A stretch of DNA of 28,401 bases, taken from NCBI GenBank assembly GCA_964609365.1, contig CAZSRC010000008.1, positions 1 to 28,401 on the forward strand. The letters run 5' to 3'. Positions 16,095 through 23,569 of the stretch are shown piece after piece. A program made the position numbers and the translations under genes. This DNA is from GCA-002840305 sp964609365 (lineage in GTDB: Bacteria; Patescibacteriota; Patescibacteriia; Patescibacteriales; UBA12465). The notes under the pieces were generated by a model. The model made no database searches. It saw only the letters and a list, made by a program, of their open reading frames with translations, and was not told the origin of the DNA. Each line of letters opens with the position of its first letter. Positions within the stretch are counted from its first letter, which is position 1.

Positions 16095-16499
16095 ATGAAT
16101 AATATTTACAAGCTAACACTAATTTTTTTATTATTTTTACTATTATCTGCTAATATTGTTTTTTTTGCCTATGACGGTAGATTGCTATCCGGATTAAAAT
16201 TAGAGAGTGAATTAGAGAGTCCCCAGGCTATTATTATGAGAGCGTCCCAATCACCATCCGATAGTACTTCTAAGTTACCACTAGATTTAAGCATAATTGA
16301 TAGTGATAAATTCCAAAATTTAAAAGATTTTAAGGTTGATTTAAGTGACTTTTCTCTTCCTAGTGATTTAAGGCCAGAGGGCTCCGAGGATGATAATGGT
16401 GATGATACAGAAAATCCCGAAGATAATGATGCGGATATCCTTGTTAATAACCCCGAGTTTGAATTAGGTAACTTAAATCCTTTTAATCCACAATTTTAA
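16095..16499 (+). CDS. Small membrane-anchored protein in the pilus operon, PilP-like position
   Basis: A 134-residue protein I do not recognise by sequence. It has an N-terminal signal or anchor helix (about residues 5-26), then an extracytoplasmic, mostly disordered region rich in Ser, Asp, Glu and Pro, with a strongly acidic patch (EGSEDDNGDDTENPEDND) near residues 95-112, and ends in FELGNLNPFNPQF. The position after pilO is where Gram-negative pilus operons have pilP, and the 'G-x-x-NPF' ending resembles short PilP-like proteins, but a PilQ secretin to partner is not in the window. A structural adaptor outside the membrane is the likeliest role. Confidence 0.7.
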   Translation: MNNIYKLTLIFLLFLLLSANIVFFAYDGRLLSGLKLESELESPQAIIMRASQSPSDSTSKLPLDLSIIDSDKFQNLKDFKVDLSDFSLPSDLRPEGSEDDNGDDTENPEDNDADILVNNPEFELGNLNPFNPQF

Positions 16500-16519
16500 T
16501 AAACTTGTAAAATATTTTT

Positions 16520-18292
16520 ATGAAAAATAATGAAAAGTTTTTTGATTTATTAAGAAGTAAAAACTTATTAGATGATAAGCATATTTCTGAAATAGATTCA
16601 TTATTAAAAAAAGACAAAAAATTTAATCTAGATAGGTTTTTAATTAAAGAAAGTATTTTTGGTCCAGAAAAAGTTGCAGAATTAAAATCTGAACTTTATA
16701 ATATTCCTTACAAAAATATCGTAGATTTTGAGGTTGATAAAATAGCTCTAAATCTCATATCCGAAGATTTAGCCGATACTTATAAAGCGGTTTGTTTTGA
16801 TTTAAACGAGAAGCTTATGAGCGTTGGTTTAGTTGATCCAAATCTAAAATCAATGGAGGCTATTAATTTTTTAGCCAAGCAAAAAAGTTTTACCATATCT
16901 TATTATATAATTTCCAGAGTTAGTTTTAATTCAATTTTTAGACAATATAAAAAAATGGAAGAAGAAATTTCTTCCGCTTTAGAAATAAAATCACAAGAAG
17001 AGGGAATTGATCTTTTAGAATTAAAAAAAGAAGATTCCCAAGATTCTTTAGATGTTGAGGATGCAAATAGCGCCCCAGTAGCTAAAATAGTTTCCGTTAT
17101 TATTAAAAATGCTATTGACAGTCGCGCTAGTGATATTCACATTGAACCATATCAAAACGAAAGCAGGGTTAGATATAGAATTGATGGTATTTTAAAAAAT
17201 GCTTTATTTTTACCTAAAAATATTCATAATTCAGTAGTGGCTAGAATTAAGGTATTGGCAAAGATGAAACTGGACGAAACTCGTGTTCCACAAGATGGTC
17301 GTATAGTTTTAGTCTTAGAGGGTAGAGAAATTGATTTCCGTATATCTACCTTCCCCATAGGTAGTGGTCAAGAAAAAGCTGTTTTACGTATTTTGGATAC
17401 TGTAAAAGGTGTTATTACCTTAGAGGGCCTAGGCTTTAATAAATATATTTTAAAAATATTAAAAAAGGGAGTTAAAAAAACAAATGGAATTATTTTAGCA
17501 ACTGGTCCAACTGGTAGTGGTAAAACAACTACTTTATATTCAATTATAACAATTTTAAATAAAGAAGGGGTAAATATATCCACCCTTGAAGATCCTATAG
17601 AGTATCAAATTAAGGGAATAAATCAGTCTCAAATTAGACCAAAAATCGGTTATTCTTTTTCTACTGGTCTAAAATCATTAGTTCGTCAAGATCCCGACAT
17701 TATTATGGTTGGAGAAATTCGTGATGATGAAACAGCCGAGCTGTCCGTTCATGCTGGTTTAACTGGTCATTTAGTTTTATCAACATTACATACCAATGAT
17801 GCTCTTGGCTCTATTTTGCGCTTAGTTGATATGAAGGTTGAGCCAGTTTTATTATCATCAATTTTGAGAGTTATTTTGTCTCAAAGACTTGCTCGTCGTC
17901 TTTGTGTTCACTGTAAAAAGGAGGTTGAAGATGTTTATAAAAATAAATTAATAGAAGAGGCTAAAGAGGTTTTATCTAGTATATCCGTGGAAAGAGTTTT
18001 AAAAGAAATACCTGAGTTAAAAGATATGTCAAGGATGAATGAATTAAAATTATATCAACCAGTTGGCTGTTCAAGATGTCAAAATACTGGATATTTAGAA
18101 AGAGTTGCTATCGGAGAGGTTATTGAAATTGATGAAAATATTAAGAGCTTTATTATTAACGATTTGAATAACTTAAGTGTTGAAAAAATTAGGCAAAGTC
18201 AAGAATTTGTCTCCATTCAACAGGATGGCTTTATTAAAGTTTTAAATGGTGATACTAATTTAGAAGAAGTTTTGAGGGTTACCGAAGTTTAA
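16520..18292 (+). CDS. pilB: Type IV pilus extension ATPase PilB (GspE/PulE family)
   Basis: A 590-residue hexameric secretion ATPase that drives pilus extension on the cytoplasmic side. An N-terminal MshEN/GspE_N domain (about residues 1-150) is followed by the catalytic core: SDIHIEPY and RYRIDG in the N2 domain, the arginine-rich VPQDGRI segment, Walker A GPTGSGKT at 329-336, the Asp box LEDPIEYQ, Walker B IIMVGEIRDDETA, and the His box LVLSTLHTNDA. A zinc-binding CxxC pair, CVHCKK and CSRCQNTG, is in the C-terminal domain as in PilB/GspE and not in PilT. It lies between the PilP-like gene (20-nt gap) and pilC (22-nt gap). Confidence 0.96.
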   Translation: MKNNEKFFDLLRSKNLLDDKHISEIDSLLKKDKKFNLDRFLIKESIFGPEKVAELKSELYNIPYKNIVDFEVDKIALNLISEDLADTYKAVCFDLNEKLMSVGLVDPNLKSMEAINFLAKQKSFTISYYIISRVSFNSIFRQYKKMEEEISSALEIKSQEEGIDLLELKKEDSQDSLDVEDANSAPVAKIVSVIIKNAIDSRASDIHIEPYQNESRVRYRIDGILKNALFLPKNIHNSVVARIKVLAKMKLDETRVPQDGRIVLVLEGREIDFRISTFPIGSGQEKAVLRILDTVKGVITLEGLGFNKYILKILKKGVKKTNGIILATGPTGSGKTTTLYSIITILNKEGVNISTLEDPIEYQIKGINQSQIRPKIGYSFSTGLKSLVRQDPDIIMVGEIRDDETAELSVHAGLTGHLVLSTLHTNDALGSILRLVDMKVEPVLLSSILRVILSQRLARRLCVHCKKEVEDVYKNKLIEEAKEVLSSISVERVLKEIPELKDMSRMNELKLYQPVGCSRCQNTGYLERVAIGEVIEIDENIKSFIINDLNNLSVEKIRQSQEFVSIQQDGFIKVLNGDTNLEEVLRVTEV

Positions 18293-18314
18293 TTTATTTA
18301 TTTTTTTAAAAAAT

Positions 18315-19520
18315 ATGGCTATTTTTGATTACAAGGCTAAAAATAAAAAAGGTAAAATTAAAAAAGGAAAAGCTGTTGGCTCAGTTAAAAGCGAGGCAAT
18401 TAAAAATTTAAATAAAAGGGGATTAGAGATTATCTCATTAAAAGAATCAACTGGCTCAATTGATAATAAGATTACTTCATTTTTAAATCCAATTAAAAGT
18501 AAGGATTTAGTTATATTTTCTAGACAATTTTCTATTATGATGTCCGCTAATGTTCCTATGACTGAGGCATTGATCACAATAGTTGAACAGACAGATAACT
18601 TTAAATTTAAAAATATAATCTCTCAGGTTGCCTATGAAATTGGTGGTGGAGCCTCTTTATCGGACTCACTTAAAAAGCACGCTAATATTTTTTCTGATTT
18701 TTATTGTAACGTTGTTAGGGCTGGAGAAACATCAGGAAAGTTAGATGAGGTTTTAAATTATCTGGCTGATGAAATTGAAAAGGATTATGATTTAACTAGA
18801 AAATTTAAAGGAGCTTTAATTTATCCTGTTTTTGTTATTTCTGGTTTAATAGCAACTGGTTTTATTTTTATGTTTTTTGTTTTACCAGAATTAACTAAAA
18901 TTTTAGAGGAAACTGGGGCTACTCTTCCTTTAGCGACTAGAATTGTTATTAATGTTTCAGAATTTTTACAAAATTACTATATTTTGGCAATTTTAATTGT
19001 TGCTTCTCTAATAGTAGCTATAAAATTTCTTTTAAAAACAGAGTTTGGTAGAAAAAGATTCGATATTTTTATTGTTAATCTACCTTTAGTTGGAAAATTA
19101 TTTCAATTAATTTATTTAGTTAGGTTTAGTAGATCATTAAGTACTCTTTTGCGAGGAGGGGTTAATGTAAATAAAAGTTTAGAAATAGTAGCTGCTATTA
19201 TTAAAAATACCGTCTACAAGGATATAATATCTCAAACAATAGAAGAGGTTAACGAGGGTGGTTCGATTGTCGCAGTCCTAGAAAGCAGTGATCATGTCCC
19301 AAAGATGATTCCAGAGATGATGTTAGTTGGTGAAAAAACAGGTAAATTAGAAGAGGTTTTGGAAGAAATAGCAAAGTTTTATGATAAGGATATTAGTAAT
19401 AAGTTAAATAACTTAAGTACAATTTTAGAACCAGCTATTATGGTTATTATGGGTATTGGAGTAGGAATAATGGTTGCAGCGGTTATTTTACCTATGTATA
19501 ACATTGCTAATCAGTTTTAA
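18315..19520 (+). CDS. pilC: Type IV pilus inner-membrane platform protein PilC (GspF family)
   Basis: A 401-residue integral membrane protein with two repeated T2SSF domains. The first (about residues 65-190) begins FSRQFSIMMSANVPMTEAL and the second (about 265-395) begins FSRSLSTLLRGGVNVNKSL. Each is followed by a GETSGKLDEVL / GEKTGKLEEVL motif, then by hydrophobic helices. The N terminus MAIFDYKAKNKKGKIKKG is the usual GspF/PilC opening. PilC sits at the base of the pilus, bound to PilB, and passes pilin subunits into the fibre. It ends the core pilM-N-O-P-B-C block; the FemX-like gene follows after 21 nt. Confidence 0.95.
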   Translation: MAIFDYKAKNKKGKIKKGKAVGSVKSEAIKNLNKRGLEIISLKESTGSIDNKITSFLNPIKSKDLVIFSRQFSIMMSANVPMTEALITIVEQTDNFKFKNIISQVAYEIGGGASLSDSLKKHANIFSDFYCNVVRAGETSGKLDEVLNYLADEIEKDYDLTRKFKGALIYPVFVISGLIATGFIFMFFVLPELTKILEETGATLPLATRIVINVSEFLQNYYILAILIVASLIVAIKFLLKTEFGRKRFDIFIVNLPLVGKLFQLIYLVRFSRSLSTLLRGGVNVNKSLEIVAAIIKNTVYKDIISQTIEEVNEGGSIVAVLESSDHVPKMIPEMMLVGEKTGKLEEVLEEIAKFYDKDISNKLNNLSTILEPAIMVIMGIGVGIMVAAVILPMYNIANQF

Positions 19521-19541
19521 TACAATTTTAATATAATCTTC

Positions 19542-20555
19542 ATGAAAATAATAGATTTAAATAAGGAAGATTTTTTAAAAATTGAAAATTCTTTTTTGAA
19601 CTCTCAATATACTTTAGAAAATTTTCAATTTAGTAGCTTTTTGCAATCTTATTCTTGGTATGAATTTCAAAAAAGTTTATCTCAAAAAGTTTTTTTAAAA
19701 GGAATAGAAGACGACTCTAAATTAATTGGATTTTTTTTAGTAATTGAAAAAAAATTTTTATCAAGAATAAAATATTGGTATATTCCCAGGGGGCCAATAT
19801 TTTTTAAAAATAATATTAATTATTCAGATTTGCTTTCTGAGTTTTCTGTTTTAATAAATAAGGAAAAATTATTTTTTATTCGATTTGAACCATTAAATTC
19901 TGATTTTTCTAATTTTTACCAAAATCATTCAAATAATTTAAAAAAAACAGAAAGTATCCAGCCAGATAAAACATCGTTTTTATTTTTAGGATTAACTAGG
20001 GATGAAATTTTAAAAAAAATGAGTCAAAAAACTCGTTATAATATTAGGTTAGCAGAAAAGAAGGGTGTTTTCATTAGAGAGTCAAATATTTCTAATTTTG
20101 AAAATTTTTGGAAATTAATTTCCGAAACAGCAAAGAGAGATAATTTTTTTATACATAGTAAGGATTATTATTATAATTTAATTAAAAATAATAAAAATAT
20201 AAAAATTTTTGAGGCCTGTTTCTCCGATAAGGTTTTAGCTGTTGGAATTTTTTCTTTTTATGGACCACTTGTTTCTTATTTGCATGGGGCATCTAGTAAT
20301 GAAATGAGAAATTTAATGGCACCGCATGCTCTGCAATGGTCAATTATAGAAAAGGCGATTCAGGAAAAGTTTTTATTTTATGATTTTTATGGTATTGATG
20401 AACTAAAGTGGCCAGGTGTAAGCAAATTTAAGGCCGGTTTTTCTGGTGAGGTTTATAAGTTTCCAGGAACTTTTGATTTTTTTGTTGATTTTAAAAAATA
20501 TTTTTTTTATAAAAAATTAAGATTAATTAGAAGATTATTAAAGAGATTAATTTAA
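19542..20555 (+). CDS. FemX/FemAB-like peptidoglycan bridge aminoacyltransferase
   Basis: A 337-residue member of the FemABX family (two GNAT-like domains), which transfers amino acids from aminoacyl-tRNA to lipid II to build interpeptide bridges. Seen: SWYEFQKSL and YWYIPRGPIFF in the first domain, MSQKTRYNIRLAEKKGV (the conserved K-x-R-x-x-I-R-x-A block), LAVGIFSFYGPLVSYLHGAS in the second, APHALQWSIIEKAI, and YDFYGIDE...GVSKFKAGFSGE, which is the classic Fem ending. It lacks the coiled-coil arm insertion of FemA, so it is more like FemX or BacA-type single-unit enzymes. The donor amino acid cannot be told. It sits between pilC and ybeY and may be in the pilus transcript. A TATAAT at 19532-19537 is too near the ATG to be trusted as a promoter. 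Confidence 0.88.
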   Translation: MKIIDLNKEDFLKIENSFLNSQYTLENFQFSSFLQSYSWYEFQKSLSQKVFLKGIEDDSKLIGFFLVIEKKFLSRIKYWYIPRGPIFFKNNINYSDLLSEFSVLINKEKLFFIRFEPLNSDFSNFYQNHSNNLKKTESIQPDKTSFLFLGLTRDEILKKMSQKTRYNIRLAEKKGVFIRESNISNFENFWKLISETAKRDNFFIHSKDYYYNLIKNNKNIKIFEACFSDKVLAVGIFSFYGPLVSYLHGASSNEMRNLMAPHALQWSIIEKAIQEKFLFYDFYGIDELKWPGVSKFKAGFSGEVYKFPGTFDFFVDFKKYFFYKKLRLIRRLLKRLI

Positions 20556-20560
20556 TTAAT

Positions 20561-20953
20561 ATGATTGAAATAAATAATTTAACTAATAAAAAAATAAATA
20601 AAGCTAGGATAAATAAAATTGTTAAATATTTTTTAAAGCATTTTAAGGTTTCTCAAGATAATCCAATTTCCTTAGCTATAATTGGGGATCTTAAAATGAA
20701 GCAGATTAATAATGTTTATCGTGGTCAAAATAAAACTACCGATGTTTTGTCTTTTTGTGATCTTAATGAAATTATTATTAATATAAACCAAATAGTTAGG
20801 CAGGCTAAAGAAAATAAAAAGAAAATCTCAGATGAGTTTGATTTTATTTTTGTTCATGGCTTGCTTCATCTAGCTGGTTATGATGACAATAGTGAGAAAA
20901 AAAGATTAGAAATGATAGATTTAGGAGAAAATTTTTTATTAAAAATTAGGTAA
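20561..20953 (+). CDS. ybeY: rRNA maturation RNase YbeY, with altered metal site
   Basis: A 130-residue YbeY/UPF0054 protein, a metal-dependent endoribonuclease in 16S rRNA 3'-end processing and ribosome quality control. Recognised from NNVYRGQNKTTDVLSF (residues 50-65, with the conserved Arg54) and from FVHGLLHLAGYDD (98-109). The family's metal motif is H-x3-H-x5-H: here His99 and His103 are present but the third ligand position, residue 109, is Asp (codon GAC at 20885-20887). It is slightly shorter than the usual 150 residues, mainly in the loop before INQIVRQA. It follows the FemX gene by 5 nt and precedes the first pilin by 4 nt, an odd place for a ribosome factor but common for compact genomes. 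Confidence 0.88.
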   Translation: MIEINNLTNKKINKARINKIVKYFLKHFKVSQDNPISLAIIGDLKMKQINNVYRGQNKTTDVLSFCDLNEIIININQIVRQAKENKKKISDEFDFIFVHGLLHLAGYDDNSEKKRLEMIDLGENFLLKIR

Positions 20954-20957
20954 TTTT

Positions 20958-21599
20958 ATGAATTATATTAATCATAAAAATAGAAATATTAAAAAGGGCT
21001 TTACTCTAATGGAGATAACCATTGTTTTATTTTTAATAGGAACCTTGTCTTCATTGGCGATTATTAATTTCAAAATTGGTATTAGTGCTAATAATCTTAA
21101 TAATGCAGAAAATTATTTATATCAAAATATTAAACTTGCCCAGTCCAATGCTTTATCTCATCGATCTTATAATGAAGTATTACCAAAATATTGGGGGGTT
21201 AGCTTGAATATTGCTAGTTCTAGTTTCGCTGTTTTTGCCGATGTTAATGGAAATGGAAATTATGATAATGGAGAGGCTGATTCTTTTTTTGGTGCTAGGG
21301 TTGTAAAACTACCTGATGGAATATTTATAAATAGAATGAGCTTTGATACCTTGGCGATAAATATTTTATTTGAGTCTGGTAGTGGAGATATGTATATAAA
21401 AAATATTGATTTTGATGATTTTGAAAATGAAGAATGGCACATTGAATTAAAGGATCGTCGCTATGATATAGGTAGATTGATAATAGTTGAGCCACCATCT
21501 AAAATAATTAATCAAGATTGTTTATGTAATGATAGCTCTTTGTATTGTTGCTCTTTCTGTTCAGCTTCAAGCACTTGTATTAATTTTGAAACACCATAA
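20958..21599 (+). CDS. GspH/FimT-like prepilin with Cys-rich C-terminal tail
   Basis: A 213-residue type IV pilin-like protein. A short basic leader ends KKG and is followed by FTLMEITIVLFLIGTLSSLAI: the prepilin peptidase site is Gly-Phe, with the Glu at mature position 5 and the long hydrophobic helix used for fibre packing. The globular part has the FxVFADVNGNGNYDNGE segment common in FimT/GspH-like pseudopilins. The last about 25 residues hold six Cys (DCLC, YCC, FC, TC), very unusual among its neighbours and likely disulfide bonded outside the cell. First of four consecutive pilin-like genes. Confidence 0.88.
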   Translation: MNYINHKNRNIKKGFTLMEITIVLFLIGTLSSLAIINFKIGISANNLNNAENYLYQNIKLAQSNALSHRSYNEVLPKYWGVSLNIASSSFAVFADVNGNGNYDNGEADSFFGARVVKLPDGIFINRMSFDTLAINILFESGSGDMYIKNIDFDDFENEEWHIELKDRRYDIGRLIIVEPPSKIINQDCLCNDSSLYCCSFCSASSTCINFETP

Positions 21600-21601
21600 T
21601 T

Positions 21602-22132
21602 ATGAATAAAAAAAATATAAAATTTAAAAAAGCAAAAGCCTTTACTTTGGCCGAGGTTATTATTATTTTGTTTATAGCATCTATTGGGATTATATCCTCA
21701 TTGGGGCTTGCAGTGAAAAGTTCTTATTTTCAAAATGTTAAAAAAGATTTGCTGGGAGTAGCTTTTTTATCTCATGAGGGTTTAGAATTAATGATAAATC
21801 TTAGAGATACAAATGTAATAATGAATAAAGATTATGATAACTGGGATTCTATTTCTTCGCTAGGTATCGCTCAAGCCGAATATTTTATTGATTATTATTC
21901 CTTAATAGCAAGCTCTAGCGTTTCTGGCATAGATGGAACTGTATTGCAACAAGATTCTAATGGTTTTTTTGTTCATAATAATAGTTATCCGGACAGTATC
22001 TTCAAGAGAATGATTAGCGTAAACGCTGAAACAAATTCAAGTACTACAATTGAGTCATGGGTCCAATGGAATAATAGGGGGAAAACTTATGATTATAAAT
22101 TAGAAACAATATTATATGATTTATCGTTTTAA
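21602..22132 (+). CDS. Prepilin-type protein, PilV/GspI-like
   Basis: A 176-residue pilin-like protein. After a basic leader the sequence KAFTLAEVIIILFIASIGIISSL gives a class III prepilin site with Ala in place of Gly at position -1 (A-FTLAE), Glu5 and a hydrophobic helix. The rest (LSHEGLELMINLRDTNV and WVQWNNRGKTYDYKLETILYDL) resembles PilV/GspI-like minor pseudopilins found in similar bacterial clusters. It starts 2 nt after the previous pilin and its end overlaps the next by 17 nt. A minor pilin priming fibre assembly is the likely role. Confidence 0.86.
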   Translation: MNKKNIKFKKAKAFTLAEVIIILFIASIGIISSLGLAVKSSYFQNVKKDLLGVAFLSHEGLELMINLRDTNVIMNKDYDNWDSISSLGIAQAEYFIDYYSLIASSSVSGIDGTVLQQDSNGFFVHNNSYPDSIFKRMISVNAETNSSTTIESWVQWNNRGKTYDYKLETILYDLSF

Positions 22133-22655
22133 TTATAAAAACAAAAAAGCCTTTTCCTTAATAGAAATATTAGTTTCTATCTCTTTGCTTTCTATTATTT
22201 TACTAAGTATTAATCTTATTTATTTTCAGGTAATTAAAAGTCAAAGAAATATAAGTAAAGAAAACTTTGTTCAAGCCGATGTCGAATATTTTTTAAGAAA
22301 TATAGTTAATAACTTAAAAGAGGTAGAAAAAAGCGATGGTACTTTATGTTTAATTCCCGAGGATAAATATTTTTTATTAAATGGCGATGATGATTTAAGT
22401 TTTATTAAAAATGGAGAATGTTGGACCTTTTATTTAAATGAATATAATAGTATTGGTGGTATCAATGTTTACAGTGCTAGCTCCTCTCTAGATCAATTAA
22501 TAACTTCAAAAAATACAAATATTTTAGATTTATCTTTTGTTATTGAAGATGAAATTAGTTTGGGTCAGCCAATTGTTACTATACTTATAAAGGCTGCCCC
22601 AACAAGTGATCCTAATAATTTTATTTATGCTCAAACTAGTGTTTCTATTAATTAA
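22116..22655 (+). CDS. Prepilin-type protein, PilW/GspJ-like
   Basis: A 179-residue pilin-like protein with the methylation-site sequence KKAFSLIEILVSISLLSIILLS (Ala at -1, Phe at +1, Glu at +5) and the hydrophobic helix at about residues 12-34. The body has the 'FVQADVEYFLRNIVNNLKEV' helix typical of PilW/GspJ-type minor pilins. Its ATG (22116) is 17 nt inside the end of the preceding pilin gene in another frame, so the two are probably translationally coupled. It is followed after 8 nt by the PilX-like gene. Confidence 0.86.
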   Translation: MIYRFNYKNKKAFSLIEILVSISLLSIILLSINLIYFQVIKSQRNISKENFVQADVEYFLRNIVNNLKEVEKSDGTLCLIPEDKYFLLNGDDDLSFIKNGECWTFYLNEYNSIGGINVYSASSSLDQLITSKNTNILDLSFVIEDEISLGQPIVTILIKAAPTSDPNNFIYAQTSVSIN

Positions 22656-22663
22656 TTAGTTTT

Positions 22664-23569
22664 ATGAAGATATTTAATTATAAAAAAATAAAAAATAAAA
22701 ATGGTTCAGCATTATTGGTTGTTATTATGATTTTTTTTGCTATTTTTATAATTGCCTTTGCATCAGCTTATCTAGTCTTTTTGGATATTTATAAAACTTC
22801 GGATTTTTCCAATAATTTAAGAGCTTATTATGCTGCCAGATCAGGACTTGAAAGGGCTAGATTTGAAGTTATCAAAAATAATTATAATTTTTATGATAAT
22901 TGTAGTGATGAAATGTTTTCTCAGGAATTAGAAAATTCATCTACTTATTTTATAAAATGTGTTGACAATGGAGGTGTATCATCCTTTTATTCAGTTGGCT
23001 CTTATAAAAATAGTCAGGTCTCTCTAGAAATAGACTGCATAAATATTATGGAGGATTGTAATAATTCTTGTCTTCAGGGATCTTTATGTGGGGGTGGAAA
23101 ACTTTTAGATGATAATAATTTTTCTTTTATTGTTAGCCCTCCATCTTGCAATTTATTGGCCGATTCTTGTGATAATGATTTTTTACTTAATGATACAAAT
23201 GTTTATTTCTTTGAAAATCCTAATTCAAATAATTTTTTTGGAGCAAGTAGTACTGATGATGGTCTTTTTAATATTTCTCAACTAGATCCTCAAAATAATA
23301 TTAATTTTTTAGCAGCTAAATATTGTGATGATTTAGATATTAATGGCTTTAATGATTGGTATTTACCAGCTATTAGCGAGTTAGAAGCTATTGGAACTAG
23401 TACTGGTTTTGATTATTTTAATATGAGTTCGGCTCATGCTTACTGGTCATCAACTGAGAGCGCTTCATCCTCCTCAGAGGCTTATTATATGAGCACTGAA
23501 CCCCTGGAAATATTATACACAGGTAAAGATTCAGAATATAGAATTAGATGTATTAGAAAATATGAATAA
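22664..23569 (+). CDS. PilX-like pilin with C-terminal Lcl/DUF1566 domain
   Basis: A 301-residue protein. The N terminus NKNGSALLVVIMIFFAIFIIAFASAYL (membrane helix about residues 15-38) followed by AYYAARSGLERARFEV is the signature of PilX/GspK-type minor pilins, in which the Glu5 is replaced, as here. The C-terminal part, about residues 205-301, carries the Lcl/DUF1566 pattern: a GFNDWYLPAISELEAI block, then YWSSTES, then a terminal YRIRCIRKYE. This domain is usually on secreted, surface-bound or collagen-like adhesive proteins. The Cys pairs in between suggest disulfides. A fused adhesive tip pilin is an inference. The stop overlaps the ligA start by 8 nt (ATG at 23562). Confidence 0.85.
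   Translation: MKIFNYKKIKNKNGSALLVVIMIFFAIFIIAFASAYLVFLDIYKTSDFSNNLRAYYAARSGLERARFEVIKNNYNFYDNCSDEMFSQELENSSTYFIKCVDNGGVSSFYSVGSYKNSQVSLEIDCINIMEDCNNSCLQGSLCGGGKLLDDNNFSFIVSPPSCNLLADSCDNDFLLNDTNVYFFENPNSNNFFGASSTDDGLFNISQLDPQNNINFLAAKYCDDLDINGFNDWYLPAISELEAIGTSTGFDYFNMSSAHAYWSSTESASSSSEAYYMSTEPLEILYTGKDSEYRIRCIRKYE

Noticed and set aside
19532..19537. TATAAT just before the FemX-like gene as a promoter
   Set aside because: There is no acceptable -35 box at 16-18 nt, and the -10 end is only 4 nt from the ATG. Such matches are expected by chance at this base composition.
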